A stretch of DNA of 64,000 bases from Pseudocoprococcus catus (GTDB lineage Bacteria; Bacillota; Clostridia; Lachnospirales; Lachnospiraceae): contig NZ_JAAXCM010000021.1 of the NCBI RefSeq assembly GCF_019734885.1, forward strand, positions 124,001 to 188,000. The letters are read 5' to 3'. This document shows, piece by piece, positions 33,196-42,326 of the stretch. The notes beneath the pieces are model-generated. The model was not told the DNA's origin and did no database searches. It saw only the letters and a program-made list of their open reading frames with translations. How positions within the stretch are numbered: position 1 is the first letter of the stretch; every line of letters starts with the position of its first letter. A program made the translations under genes and the position numbers.

Positions 33196-33207
33196 AATAA
33201 ATAAAAA

Positions 33208-33266
33208 ACAGAGAGTTTTTCAGTAGGATTTTTAATAGATTCTTTAGAAAACTCTCTGTTTTTTTA
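33208..33266 (+). terminator. Terminator after BKACE unit
   Basis: ACAGAGAGTTTT (33208-33219) pairs perfectly with AAAACTCTCTGT (33248-33259), followed by T7. Confidence 0.9.
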
Positions 33267-33467
33267 TATTCGAGCGTTATATAATTATCAAAAAAAGGAA
33301 TAAGTGGCAGAAAAATAAACATAAAATAACAATATATACACAAATACCAGTGGAAATGCTACATAATCATATACGGATTATGTCAAAAATCAAGGATATT
33401 CTATGTTGAAAATGTGAAAAAATAGACAAAAAAATTATAAAGATATTGTATACATTAAATAAAAGTG

Positions 33468-33496
33468 TAGACATCTGAATATAAAAGTTATATAAT
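33468..33496 (+). promoter_or_regulatory. Promoter of LctP permease transcript
   Basis: TAGACA (33468-33473) and TATAAT (33491-33496) with 17-bp spacing. Transcription would begin near 33503, giving a 5' leader of about 215 nt. Confidence 0.65.
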
Positions 33497-33502
33497 CTAG
33501 AC

Positions 33503-33718
33503 AAATCGAATAGTCCCTGCCTTCAAGCTAGCGGTTGGCAAGGGGCGAATGTTTTTAATCTGTGGTAGGGTTAAGGACGACAAGTCTTATTTCATTGACA
33601 CAGAGTCTGGCAGGGATGGTAGCCTGCAGAACTCAAGAAATGCGTAAGATGGAATAAGACCATTTTTATCACCTGACTGGTTGACCAGTTGGAGTCTGAT
33701 GAGAGAAAGGAAGATTTT
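33503..33718 (+). promoter_or_regulatory. Structured 5' leader of LctP gene, riboswitch-like
   Basis: The CCCTGCC near the 5' end (33515-33521) can pair either locally with GGCAAGGG (33538-33545) or distally with GGCAGGG (33609-33615); an inner TCTGTG/CACAGA stem (33559-33564 with 33599-33604) supports the distal form. Further on, GTCTTATTTCAT (33584-33595) can pair with ATGGAATAAGAC (33649-33660), followed by CATTTTT. ACTGGTTGACCAGT lies just before the ribosome site. Mutually exclusive stems ending near a T-run are the mark of a cis-acting switch. I could not match it to a known riboswitch class. Confidence 0.5.
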
Positions 33719-35278
33719 ATGTTACTAGAAATTATTCTTGCTATTATTCCTATTGCCTGGCTTATTATTTCTATGGCTGGTCTGAAGATGGCCGGTTACA
33801 AATCATGTGGTATTGGTTTGGTTATTGCAATCGTTGAAGGTGTTGCTGTTTATCACATGACAGTTCCGGAAGCGATCACAGGTACTTTAGAAGGTGTTGT
33901 TTCAGCGGTATGGCCGATTTGTGTTATTATCGTTGGTGCCATGTTCCTGTATAACATGAGTTTAAGAACAGGTGCGATGGATGTCATCAAAGCAATGCTG
34001 GCATCTGTATCCAATGATAAACGTGTAGCTGCTCTTGTTATCGGCTGGGGCTTCTCCAACTTCATGGAAGGTATCGCAGGTTTCGGTACAGCCGTAGCTA
34101 TTCCTGCAGCGATGTTAGTTGCACTTGGATTTAATCCGGTTACAGCTTGTGTTATCTGTCTGATTGGTAATGCTGCATCTCCTGAGTTTGGTGCCATTGG
34201 TACACCTACTCTGTCAGCAGCGAATACTGCATTCCCTACAACCATTACAGGTGCAGCCGATGCAAGTGTGTTTGCTCAGATGCTTTCAGAACCGACAGCC
34301 CGTCTGCTGATTCCTCTTTGTGTTGTTTCTCCATTTGTTATCATCCTTCTTTGCGGTGGTACAAAGGCATTAAAGGGTGTTGTAGGTATTACACTTGTAT
34401 CTGCATTATCATTTGTTATTCCTTTCTATCTTGTAGCCACATTCGTAGGTCCTGAGCTTTGCGTAGTTATCGGTTCTCTGGTTTGCCTCGTTTGTACAAT
34501 CGTTATGGGTAGAAAACACACGAATATTCCGGAAGAATATATGCTTGAGTCCAAAGAAGAAGCAGCAGCTTCCTCTGATAAGCCTCAGATGAGCATGGTT
34601 AAAGCATGGCTTCCTTACATCTTAGTTGTTATTTTCCTGTTAGGTACATCCAAACTTGTTCCTCCGATCAATCAGTTCCTGGGACAGTTTAAGTCATCAT
34701 TTGTTATTTATTGCGGCGAAGGCGGTGCCAAGGTTGGTTTATCATGGATCAACACACCTGGTATCCTGATGATCATTGCAACGATTATTGGTACAGCTGT
34801 TCAGGGCGCAAGCATCAGCGACATGGGCGCAGAGCTTGGCAAGACTTTTAAGGGTTACTGGAAAGCAATGCTGACTGTTATCTTCATTATCTCCATTGCT
34901 AAGGTTATGGGTTATGCAGGTATGGTTATGGATCTGGCAAATGCTCTTTCATCATTATTGGGCAATGCTTATATCGCAATCGCTCCACTGATCGGTGGTA
35001 TCGGATGCTTCGTTACAGGTTCCGCTACATCTGCCAGCGTTATGTTCGCAACATTACAGCAGTCTGTTGCACAGCAGTTAGGTATCAACGAAATCTGGTT
35101 AGTGGCTGCAAATGGCGCAGGTGCTACAGCCGGTAAGATGATTTCTCCACAGAGTATCGCTCTTGGTGTTGCAGCTATCAACCTTCCTGGTTCTGATGGT
35201 AAGATCATGAGCAAGACAATCGGATGGTGTGTATTATATCTGGTTATCCTTTGTGTATTCTGTTTCGTTGGCGCATAA
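33719..35278 (+). CDS. LctP-family lactate/organic acid permease
   Basis: 519 residues, mostly hydrophobic with 12 or more membrane segments. Family features include GWGFSNFMEGIAGFGTAVAIPAAMLVALGF, GNAASPEFGAIGTPT and, near the end, GSATSASVMFATLQ and NGAGATAGKMISPQSIALG. LctP/GlcA proteins import 2-hydroxy monocarboxylates with protons. Closing the island, it may take up or release a short acid of the pathway. ATG 33719 follows AAAGGAAG by 6 nt; the frame extends 10 codons into the leader. Slightly shorter than typical members. Confidence 0.9.
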   Translation: MLLEIILAIIPIAWLIISMAGLKMAGYKSCGIGLVIAIVEGVAVYHMTVPEAITGTLEGVVSAVWPICVIIVGAMFLYNMSLRTGAMDVIKAMLASVSNDKRVAALVIGWGFSNFMEGIAGFGTAVAIPAAMLVALGFNPVTACVICLIGNAASPEFGAIGTPTLSAANTAFPTTITGAADASVFAQMLSEPTARLLIPLCVVSPFVIILLCGGTKALKGVVGITLVSALSFVIPFYLVATFVGPELCVVIGSLVCLVCTIVMGRKHTNIPEEYMLESKEEAAASSDKPQMSMVKAWLPYILVVIFLLGTSKLVPPINQFLGQFKSSFVIYCGEGGAKVGLSWINTPGILMIIATIIGTAVQGASISDMGAELGKTFKGYWKAMLTVIFIISIAKVMGYAGMVMDLANALSSLLGNAYIAIAPLIGGIGCFVTGSATSASVMFATLQQSVAQQLGINEIWLVAANGAGATAGKMISPQSIALGVAAINLPGSDGKIMSKTIGWCVLYLVILCVFCFVGA

Positions 35279-35364
35279 TAAGGGGTTATTACAAAGCGTC
35301 GATTGAAGTACATAAGGTATTAAAGTGAAATTCATAAGAGAAGGTATTTAAAAGTAATAAATCG

Positions 35365-35388
35365 GGCGGTCTGCATATGCGGGCCGCC
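35365..35388 (+). terminator. Terminator-like hairpin after LctP
   Basis: GGCGGTC (35365-35371) with GGCCGCC (35382-35388), one G-U pair, followed by TGTTT. It marks the right end of the catabolic island. Confidence 0.6.
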
Positions 35389-35472
35389 TGTTTGGATTGT
35401 GCAGACAGCGTGCAAAACCGCAGATATCGGTATATTTTGGCGGGGATTTTCAGGTTTATACGGTCTATTGCT

Positions 35473-35500
35473 TTGCAAAAGCGCAGGCTTAGATTATAAT
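35473..35500 (+). promoter_or_regulatory. Promoter of 35548 gene
   Basis: TTGCAA (35473-35478) and TATAAT (35495-35500), spacing 16 bp. Confidence 0.6.
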
Positions 35501-35547
35501 AGAGACAGATGAATGTGACAGAGTAAGGAAGATGGAGGTATGTGGCA

Positions 35548-35991
35548 ATGACAAGCTTGGAGAATAATGGACAGGATATGGATTTGACAGAACTGGAAGT
35601 TATGGAACCGAAGATGATGATCCATGATGAACTGAAAGTGATCTATATTAATGAAGCACTTGAGGAAGCCTTGAATGATGAAAATTCGAATGAAAAGAAG
35701 AAATATGATGCCGAGAAAGCGGCACATCCGGATTATGTGACGAGACTTCGCAGACTGCCGGTAACCATTGAATTTATGAAGAAATATGCGGCATTGAAGA
35801 AAGACAGTTTCATGCAGGATCTCATTGAACGAAAAGAGCCTGCGCTGCGCGCAGAAGGCGAATTATATGAAGTGTCTTCGTTCTTCGCCTTCAAGAATAT
35901 GTTCCTTGCAAGATATCCGGAATGCCGGAATATCTACAAGGTTGAGAAAAAGATTAAAGAATTTGAGGAGCGTCAGAGGAATAAAGAATAG
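35548..35991 (+). CDS. Hypothetical acidic helical protein
   Basis: 147 residues, highly charged, helical (DELKVIYINEALEEALNDENSNEKKKYDAEKAAHPDYVTRLRRLP), no signal peptide or membrane segment. ATG 35548 is chosen with GGAGG 9 nt upstream; the GTG two codons earlier is too close to it. The 3' end overlaps that of the convergent DJ-1 gene by 38 bp. No family recognised. Confidence 0.6.
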   Translation: MTSLENNGQDMDLTELEVMEPKMMIHDELKVIYINEALEEALNDENSNEKKKYDAEKAAHPDYVTRLRRLPVTIEFMKKYAALKKDSFMQDLIERKEPALRAEGELYEVSSFFAFKNMFLARYPECRNIYKVEKKIKEFEERQRNKE

Positions 35992-36520
35992 ATGCTTTGA
36001 TCTTATCCGCTGACTCAGGATCCTGAATAATGCCGATTAATGTGGAGGCAAATTCGATGGCTGTACCCATGCCGCGGCTTGTAATGACATGACCGTCTTT
36101 GGCAACGGGATCAGTGGTGATATAGGCACCAAAGAGTTTCTTTTCGAAGCCAGGGTAGCATGTGGCAACACGTCCGTTTAAGATGCCGAGGCTGCCGAGA
36201 ATGCTTGGCGCTGCACAGATAGCAGCGAGATAACGGCCCTGACGGCTGAACTGCATAAGGGCATCGCAAAGCGGTTCACATTTGCTGAGGTTTGTGGTAC
36301 CTGGCATGCCGCCAGGCAAAATCAGCATTTCTACAGTATTAAAATCAAAATCAGCAAGCAGGCAGTCTGCCTGAACTTTGATATCGTGGGAGCCGGTAAC
36401 GGTCAGAGAGTCTGAAATGGAGACTGTCTGAATCGGGATACCGGCTCTTCTAAACATGTCTACAACTGTCAAACCTTCGATTTCTTCGAAGCCATCTGCA
36501 AAGAAAATTGCTGTGTTCAT
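35954..36520 (-). CDS. DJ-1/PfpI family protein
   Basis: 188 residues. The nucleophile elbow AAICAAPSILG with its reactive Cys, the upstream LILPGGMPGTTNL and the acidic residue in DGFEEIE (Glu interacting with the Cys) are as in DJ-1/YajL/ThiJ proteins. Members act in repair of glycated or oxidised molecules or as chaperones; the exact reaction is unsettled. Start ATG follows AAGGAAG. Its last 12 codons overlap the convergent upstream gene, an unusual but plausible arrangement. Confidence 0.88.
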   Translation of the reverse strand: MNTAIFFADGFEEIEGLTVVDMFRRAGIPIQTVSISDSLTVTGSHDIKVQADCLLADFDFNTVEMLILPGGMPGTTNLSKCEPLCDALMQFSRQGRYLAAICAAPSILGSLGILNGRVATCYPGFEKKLFGAYITTDPVAKDGHVITSRGMGTAIEFASTLIGIIQDPESADKIKASILYSSDAPQIL

Positions 36521-36865
36521 AAAATTCTTCCTTTCTTGGTATAAGGTAAAATTGCATCAATCCACAGCCTTTGATGGATATGCAAAATAAATGATTTAAC
36601 ACAGGCCGCTTTCGCTGCCAGCCCGTGCAGTGGTACATATTTGAAGTATACCACAGTTTTGGTGGTTTGTGGGGATTTTGAGTGATTATCTCATGCAGAA
36701 AGGTTGGCTGGGTGGAATAATGCTTTACTGAAAGGGTGGAAAATGATATACTAGAGCGTATAAGTGGGATTCTGCCTTTTAGCGGAATTCTTCAGCACAT
36801 AGTAACAGATGGGAGTGTTTTCCCACCTCTAAGCAAATTTCATAGTGTTTTTAAGAGGTTATCGT
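36521..36865 (+). promoter_or_regulatory. Upstream region of gdpP operon
   Basis: Promoter TTTACT (36724-36729) and TATACT (36747-36752), spacing 17 bp. The roughly 110-nt leader includes an imperfect hairpin (GGATTCTGCC with GCGGAATTC, about 36769-36790) and a GTGGGAAAACACTCCCA-like stem near 36811-36826. No ORF. Confidence 0.55.
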
Positions 36866-38908
36866 ATGAATAAGAAGGTCAAACTTAAAGGACGGCTGAA
36901 TATGTACATGCGCTGGCCGGTACTATTGAGTGCACTGCTGCTGGTGGCAACAGTGCTGATGTATCTGGTGGATTACCGTGCAGGTCTTCTGATGACTGCC
37001 TGTTTTGTTTTATATGTGGCAGCGGCCATCGTGATTTATTTTTATTTAAAGCCGTCTATTGTGGATGAGTTGGTGAATTTTGCCATCGAATTTGCACAGG
37101 TCCAGCATAATCTGATTCATGATCTTGAGATTCCTTATGCCATTCTGGATGAGACAGGGAAGCTTTTATGGGCGAACTCCTGTATGAAAGAGATAATGGG
37201 TGAATTTATTGATATGAAGAATATCAGTACATTGATTCCGGATATCAAGCAGGAGATGCTTCCGGATGATGAGGAAGAGAAGAAGTATGCCCATATTCGC
37301 TATAAAGAGCGCTACTACAAGGCTGAGATCATGAAGGTGTGCATTGATGACTTTGCGATGGAGAATAAGGTTGTAGAGATGCAGCCGGAGGCCTATCAGT
37401 TATTTGCATTTTATCTGTTCGATGAGACAGAGATACAGATGTCCAGGAAGGAGATCCAGAATCAGAAGCTCATCTGCGGTATTATATTGGTAGATAACTA
37501 TGAAGAGGCATTGAACAGTACAGAGGAAGTCAGACGTTCCCTTCTGTCGGCACTGGTAGAGCGAAAGATCACCAAGTATATGCAGAACTATGATGCCATT
37601 GTGAATAAGATGGAGAAGGACAAGTATATGTTTGTCATCCGTCAGAAATATCTGCCAGTGCTTCAGAGTTCCAAGTTCGCATTGCTGGATGAAGTCAGAG
37701 AGATTAATATCGGCAATGAGATGAGTGTAACACTGTGTATTGGTCTGGGTGTTAATGCAGCCAGTTATGCGCAGGCGCTGGACTGGGCTCGTCATGCCAT
37801 TGATCTGGCTCTTGGACGAGGCGGTGACCAGGCGGTTGTCAAGGAGAAAGACAAGATTTCTTATTATGGCGGCAAGACGAAGCAGGTGGAGAAGTCTACG
37901 CGTGTCCGTGCGCGTGTAAAGGCCCATGCCCTGAGACAGGTCATTGAGGGCAAGGAACAGGTGGCTATTATGGGTCATAAGATCGGTGACCTGGATAGTT
38001 TTGGTGCGGCAATCGGTGTCTACAGAGCGGCCCGAAGCCTGAACAAGAAGGCATTTATCGTCATCAATGATATTACCACATCGGTACGTCCGGTGATCGA
38101 TCATTTTATGGACAATCCGGAGTATGACAGTGATATGTTTGTTACATCGGAGACAGCAAGAGGCATTGTCAATATGAATACGGCCATGGTTGTTGTTGAT
38201 GTGAACACCAGTGAGAGGACGGAAGGACCGGAACTTTTGAACCTGACGAAAACGATCGTTGTTATCGATCATCATCGTCAGAGCGGAAATTCCATCGAGA
38301 ATCCGGTGCTTTCTTATATTGAGCCGTATGCATCATCAGCATGTGAGATGGTTGCCGAGATTTTGCAGTATATTACAGATTCGGTGAAGCTGCGTCCGGA
38401 AGAGGCAGATGCTATGTATGCCGGATTAATGATCGATACGAACAATTTTATCAGTAAAACAGGTGTCAGAACCTTTGAAGCGGCTGCTTTTCTCAAGAAG
38501 AGCGGTGCAGATATCACCCGTGTCCGTCTGAAACTCAGAGATGATATGCAGACGTATAAGGCCCGGGCGGAAGCTGTGAAGAATGCATCGGTGGAGGGTG
38601 TTTATGCCTATGCTGAATGCCCGTCAGAAGGCCTTGAGAGCCCGACAGTTGTCGGTGCCCAGGTAGCCAATGAACTGCTCAATATCACAGGTGTGGAGGC
38701 ATCATTTGTCTTTACCGTTGTGAAAGGTGTTATTTATGTCAGTGCAAGATCCTATGACAGCATGAATGTCCAGCTTGTTATGGAGCGGCTTGGCGGCGGC
38801 GGCCACAGTACCATGGCCGGTACACAGCTGAAGGATATGACAGTGGAAGAAGCTGAGGCAAAGGTGAAATCCGTTGTCAAATCAATGAAAATGGAAGGAG
38901 AAATCTAA
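36866..38908 (+). CDS. gdpP: Cyclic-di-AMP phosphodiesterase GdpP
   Basis: 680 residues in the standard order: two membrane segments (about 16-60), a PAS-like domain ([27 protein letters not shown]), a degenerate GGDEF domain and a DHH/DHHA1 phosphodiesterase. DHH motifs [30 protein letters not shown] and the DHHA1 Gly-rich [10 protein letters not shown] are intact. It hydrolyses the second messenger c-di-AMP to pApA, tuning potassium and wall homeostasis. ATG 36866 follows AAGAGG. The stop is 1 bp before rplI; gdpP-rplI-dnaB is a conserved Firmicute order. Confidence 0.95.
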   Translation: MNKKVKLKGRLNMYMRWPVLLSALLLVATVLMYLVDYRAGLLMTACFVLYVAAAIVIYFYLKPSIVDELVNFAIEFAQVQHNLIHDLEIPYAILDETGKLLWANSCMKEIMGEFIDMKNISTLIPDIKQEMLPDDEEEKKYAHIRYKERYYKAEIMKVCIDDFAMENKVVEMQPEAYQLFAFYLFDETEIQMSRKEIQNQKLICGIILVDNYEEALNSTEEVRRSLLSALVERKITKYMQNYDAIVNKMEKDKYMFVIRQKYLPVLQSSKFALLDEVREINIGNEMSVTLCIGLGVNAASYAQALDWARHAIDLALGRGGDQAVVKEKDKISYYGGKTKQVEKSTRVRARVKAHALRQVIEGKEQVAIMGHKIGDLDSFGAAIGVYRAARSLNKKAFIVINDITTSVRPVIDHFMDNPEYDSDMFVTSETARGIVNMNTAMVVVDVNTSERTEGPELLNLTKTIVVIDHHRQSGNSIENPVLSYIEPYASSACEMVAEILQYITDSVKLRPEEADAMYAGLMIDTNNFISKTGVRTFEAAAFLKKSGADITRVRLKLRDDMQTYKARAEAVKNASVEGVYAYAECPSEGLESPTVVGAQVANELLNITGVEASFVFTVVKGVIYVSARSYDSMNVQLVMERLGGGGHSTMAGTQLKDMTVEEAEAKVKSVVKSMKMEGEI

Positions 38909-38909
38909 A

Positions 38910-39356
38910 ATGAAAATTATTTTAATTCAGGATGTTAAAACCCTTGGCAAAAAAGGTGATACAGTTAATGTGAATGATGGTTATGCACGCAACTTTATTC
39001 TTCCTAAGAAACTGGGAATTGAAGCAACAGCCAAGAATATCAATGATCTGAAGCTTCAGAAAGCCAATGAGGAAAAGGTTGCCAAAGAACTTCTGGAAGC
39101 AGCCAAGGCCTTTGCAGAAGATATCAAGGAGAAATCCGTGACAGTTACAATCAAGACAGGTGAAGGCGGCAAGACATTTGGGTCCGTTTCTTCCAAGGAA
39201 ATTGCAGCTGCCTACAAGAGCCAGCTGAATATTGAGATTGACAAGAAGAAGCTGCAGCTGGCAGAGCCTGTGCGTTCACTTGGTGTTTACAAAGTACCTT
39301 ATAAAGTACATCCAAAGGTTACAGCAGAGCTGACTGTCAAAGTAACAGAAGCTTAG
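38910..39356 (+). CDS. rplI: Ribosomal protein bL9
   Basis: 148 residues, the usual length. The N-terminal RNA-binding part [36 protein letters not shown] is the L9 signature; a long central helix and C-terminal domain ([18 protein letters not shown]) follow. Component of the 50S subunit near the L1 stalk. AAGGAG lies 8 nt before the ATG, inside the end of gdpP, suggesting coupling. Confidence 0.97.
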   Translation: MKIILIQDVKTLGKKGDTVNVNDGYARNFILPKKLGIEATAKNINDLKLQKANEEKVAKELLEAAKAFAEDIKEKSVTVTIKTGEGGKTFGSVSSKEIAAAYKSQLNIEIDKKKLQLAEPVRSLGVYKVPYKVHPKVTAELTVKVTEA

Positions 39357-39387
39357 AGAACAATTCCAACAGATAAGATATAAACCA

Positions 39388-39430
39388 TTTATTACAGGCC
39401 GAGTCAATTCTTGATGCGGCCTGTAATAAA
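39388..39430 (+). other. Perfect 14-bp hairpin between rplI and dnaB
   Basis: TTTATTACAGGCCG (39388-39401) and CGGCCTGTAATAAA (39417-39430). No T-run follows, so it may partly uncouple dnaB from gdpP-rplI by processing or attenuation, not full termination. Confidence 0.6.
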
Positions 39431-39453
39431 CTTGCGGACAGGAGGCACAGGAT

Positions 39454-40785
39454 ATGGATGAGGCGATTATAAAGCGAATTCTGCCCCACAGTATTGATGC
39501 GGAAAAAGCGGTCATAGGTTCTATGATCATGGATGCGGATGCCGTTGTGGCAGCTTCTGAGATGATCACAGGAGATGATTTTTACCAGCGTCAGTACGGC
39601 ATTCTTTTTGATGCCATGGTTGAACTTTACAATGAGGGGAAACCTGTAGATGTGCTGACGCTCCAGGAACGTCTGAAGATGAAAGATGTTCCTGAGGAAT
39701 TTTCCAGTATAGAGTTTATCAGCGAACTGGTCAGCAGTGTGCCGACATCGGCCAATGTCCGGCATTACGCCCAGACCGTCAGTGATGATGCAACACTGCG
39801 AAGACTGATTCGTGTCAATGAGGAGATTGCCAACACGTGTTATCAGCACAGGGAATCTCTGGATGAGATTATGAATACCACAGAGAAGCGTATCTTTGAT
39901 GTGCTCCAGAAGAAGAGTACGGATGAATATGTGCCGATCAAGGATGTGGTATTGTCGGTTATAGACAAAATCGAGGCGGCGGCCCGTCACAAAGGAACGG
40001 TTACCGGGCTGGCGACAGGATTTTATGATCTGGATTACAAGACATCCGGTCTGCAGCCTTCGGATCTGATCCTGATCGCGGCCAGACCGTCTATGGGTAA
40101 GACGGCTTTTGTATTGAACCTGGCTCAGTACATGTGTGTACGCAATCATGTACCGACGGCCATCTTCAGTTTGGAAATGTCAAAGGATCAGTTGGTCAAC
40201 CGTATCCTTTCCATGGAATCCAAAGTAGATTCCCAGTCCATGAGAACAGGCACGCTTCAACCGGCGGATTGGGAGAAGTTAATTGAAAGTGCCGGTGTTA
40301 TCAGCACAGCACCTCTTATTATCGATGATACGCCGGGTATATCGATCACAGAGCTGCGTTCAAAATGCCGAAAATATAAGCTTGAGAATGATCTGGGCCT
40401 TGTTATCATTGACTATCTGCAGCTGATGACCGGAGGCAGCAGGAAGCAGGAGTCCAGACAGCAGGAAATTTCTGAAATTTCCCGTTCTTTAAAGGCACTG
40501 GCCCGTGAGATCAATGCACCGGTAATTGCCCTGTCACAGCTCAGCCGTGCCTGTGAGACAAGGCCGGATCATCGTCCGATGCTGTCGGATCTTCGAGAAT
40601 CCGGGGCCATCGAGCAGGATGCGGACGTGGTAATGTTCCTTTACCGTGATGATTATTATAATAAGGATACGGACAAGAAGAATATTTCCGAAGTGATTAT
40701 TGCCAAGCAGCGTAATGGTCCGATTGGTACCGTAGAACTTGTATGGCTGCCGAATTACACGAAGTTTGCCAATAAAGAAAAGTAA
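39454..40785 (+). CDS. dnaB: Replicative DNA helicase DnaB
   Basis: 443 residues. An N-terminal primase-interacting domain (LPHSIDAEKAVIGSMIMD) and a RecA-like helicase domain with Walker A ARPSMGKTAF, Walker B LGLVIIDYLQLM and the ISRSLKALAREINAPVIALSQLSR segment. Hexameric 5'-3' helicase of the replication fork. Start ATG follows GGAGG. The helicase loader and DnaD homologues lie at 55206-57343. Confidence 0.97.
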   Translation: MDEAIIKRILPHSIDAEKAVIGSMIMDADAVVAASEMITGDDFYQRQYGILFDAMVELYNEGKPVDVLTLQERLKMKDVPEEFSSIEFISELVSSVPTSANVRHYAQTVSDDATLRRLIRVNEEIANTCYQHRESLDEIMNTTEKRIFDVLQKKSTDEYVPIKDVVLSVIDKIEAAARHKGTVTGLATGFYDLDYKTSGLQPSDLILIAARPSMGKTAFVLNLAQYMCVRNHVPTAIFSLEMSKDQLVNRILSMESKVDSQSMRTGTLQPADWEKLIESAGVISTAPLIIDDTPGISITELRSKCRKYKLENDLGLVIIDYLQLMTGGSRKQESRQQEISEISRSLKALAREINAPVIALSQLSRACETRPDHRPMLSDLRESGAIEQDADVVMFLYRDDYYNKDTDKKNISEVIIAKQRNGPIGTVELVWLPNYTKFANKEK

Positions 40786-40829
40786 ACACATGCATTCTTT
40801 CGCATTAAAAAAGAGAATCAGACAGATAG

Positions 40830-40872
40830 AGACCTTTTATTCCTTTCAATCCATGGATAAAAGGTCTTTTTT
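40830..40872 (+). terminator. Terminator after dnaB
   Basis: AGACCTTTTAT (40830-40840) pairs with ATAAAAGGTCT (40857-40867), then T5. Confidence 0.9.
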
Positions 40873-40907
40873 GTCAGAACTGGCAAAAATGTTTGGAGGG
40901 GGAAAAT

Positions 40908-40935
40908 TTGCTTAATGCGTGAACTTTGCTATAAT
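40908..40935 (+). promoter_or_regulatory. Promoter of MerR-type gene
   Basis: TTGCTT (40908-40913), TATAAT (40930-40935), spacing 16 bp. Confidence 0.6.
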
Positions 40936-41012
40936 GGAATCAACAGGCATCCAACTGCAATTTCTACACCAGATAAGGAGACGAGATGAGAGGAAATTGA
41001 TGGAGGTAGCCA

Positions 41013-41801
41013 ATGGCAGAGACGAGATATATCATATCGGATGCGGCCAGAATGATCAATGTAGAACCCCATGTCCTGAGGTATTGGGAAGAAGAACTGG
41101 CCATTCAAATTCCGAGAAATGAACTTGGACACAGATATTATACGGATAAGGAAATACAGCTTTTTGAAAATATTCGCGATCTGAAAGAGAAAGGCTTTCA
41201 GCTGAAGGCTATTCGGCTGATTATTTCTACATTGAATGAAGATGCTCCCTTTGGTAAGACAGGGAGTGAGGACGAGCATATGACAGAAGAAGAGCTGGCA
41301 GCGGCAAATGCAGGGCAGCTTGCTGAAGATTGCGAAAAAGAACCAATGGCGCCGCCAAAACAGATGGTACCGGAGGAAAAGAAGGATGAAGGAAAAACTG
41401 AAAAGAAGCCGCAGCAGACAGACCGGATGCCGGCGGTATCGGATAAGGATAGGCCTGAAGCAGCAGGAGAAAAGGGTATAAAAAGAGTTTCTCCGGCAGA
41501 TAAAATGAAACATTTTAAATACATTATGGACGGGATTGTAACAGAAGCACTGGTGAAAAATAATGAGCGTCTTGAAGACGTGATGGCATCCCAGGTGACA
41601 GATATTGTGATGCAGGAAATCGGTAAGATGGAAGAACGTCAAGAAAGACAGTCAGAACGGTATTATAAGCTCCTTGATGAAGCAATTCGCGGACGACAAA
41701 GAAACAGTCAGGAAGTGGCGGCGGCCAAAGTACCGTCTTATAGCGCGGCGAAACTGCCAAGACGCAGAAAAAGACTATTTAAAAGAAAGTTCAAATATTA
41801 A
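41013..41801 (+). CDS. MerR-family HTH regulator with long variable tail
   Basis: 262 residues. Residues 1-75 are a MerR-type winged helix (YIISDAARMINVEPHVLRYWEEELAIQIPRNELGHRYYTDKEIQLFENIRDLKEKGFQLKAI). Then come an acidic/charged low-complexity linker (about 90-160), a helix DGIVTEALVKNNERLEDVMASQVTDIVMQEIGKMEERQERQ likely to oligomerise, and a very basic tail (LPRRRKRLFKRKFKY). This layout resembles the RacA-like/DUF3967-type MerR proteins linked to chromosome or plasmid anchoring; a simple transcription role is the alternative. ATG follows GGAGG. Confidence 0.75.
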   Translation: MAETRYIISDAARMINVEPHVLRYWEEELAIQIPRNELGHRYYTDKEIQLFENIRDLKEKGFQLKAIRLIISTLNEDAPFGKTGSEDEHMTEEELAAANAGQLAEDCEKEPMAPPKQMVPEEKKDEGKTEKKPQQTDRMPAVSDKDRPEAAGEKGIKRVSPADKMKHFKYIMDGIVTEALVKNNERLEDVMASQVTDIVMQEIGKMEERQERQSERYYKLLDEAIRGRQRNSQEVAAAKVPSYSAAKLPRRRKRLFKRKFKY

Positions 41802-41853
41802 ATACATAGAGCTGCAGCGTTGCTATCTAAATAGCCGCTGCAGCTCTATGTAT
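41802..41853. terminator. Bidirectional terminator
   Basis: ATACATAGAGCTGCAGCG (41802-41819) pairs over 18 bp, without mismatch, with 41836-41853. It starts right after the MerR stop and ends 20 bp from the stop of the convergent DUF1858 gene. Confidence 0.8.
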
Positions 41854-41873
41854 ACCTGAATGATTATGCAGGA

Positions 41874-42086
41874 TTAGTTGTTAGCTGCAAGAAATTCGTT
41901 AATCTTGTCAACTAATTCCTGTGGATTAATGCCATGAACGAAAGCTGCTTCTTCAATTGTCTCACCCTGAGAAGAAGGACAGCCAAGACAGTGCATGCCA
42001 ATACCTAAAAGAATAGGTGCTACATTGGCATCAATGCGGAGAAGATCTCCGATTAAAGTATCTTTAGTTACTACAGCTGCTGCCAT
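41874..42086 (-). CDS. DUF1858 (ScdA-N like) small protein
   Basis: 70 residues: VTKDTLIGDLLRIDANVAPILLGIGMHCLGCPSSQGETIEEAAFVHGINPQELVDKINEFL. The pattern LLxxxPxxxxxLxxxGMxCxGCPxxxxETxxxAxxxHGxDxxxL is that of DUF1858, found alone or joined to hybrid-cluster and Fe-S repair proteins. The CLGC pair may bind a metal or cluster. ATG follows AAGGAG. Divergent from the ferredoxin gene, 240 bp away. Confidence 0.85.
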   Translation of the reverse strand: MAAAVVTKDTLIGDLLRIDANVAPILLGIGMHCLGCPSSQGETIEEAAFVHGINPQELVDKINEFLAANN

Positions 42087-42249
42087 AATATCACTCCTTT
42101 CGTATTGTGCGAAAAACGCATCTTCTCGTATTATAATATACTTTATTTAATTTTGCAACCAAACTTCATTTGAAATTTTTGACGCTGTCTGTAAATGTGA
42201 ATTTTTTCTCAATAAATAATGAATTTTCTTCATTTATACAAGATTGCCC

Positions 42250-42278
42250 TTGTATTCGACGCCAATTTGTTATAGAAT
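42250..42278 (+). promoter_or_regulatory. Ferredoxin promoter
   Basis: TTGTAT (42250-42255) and TAGAAT (42273-42278), spacing 17 bp, about 50 bp before the ferredoxin start. Confidence 0.6.
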
Positions 42279-42326
42279 AGAGTCGTACGAAAATTAATAT
42301 TTATCATTATTAGGAGGTATACTATT

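Noticed and set aside
33503-33718. 6S RNA, T-box or GEMM-type riboswitch
   Set aside because: No T-box sequence, no GEMM receptor motifs and no full-length closing helix as in 6S RNA.
37400-38275. 291-codon open frame opposite gdpP
   Set aside because: Shadow of the conserved gdpP frame with no domain of its own.
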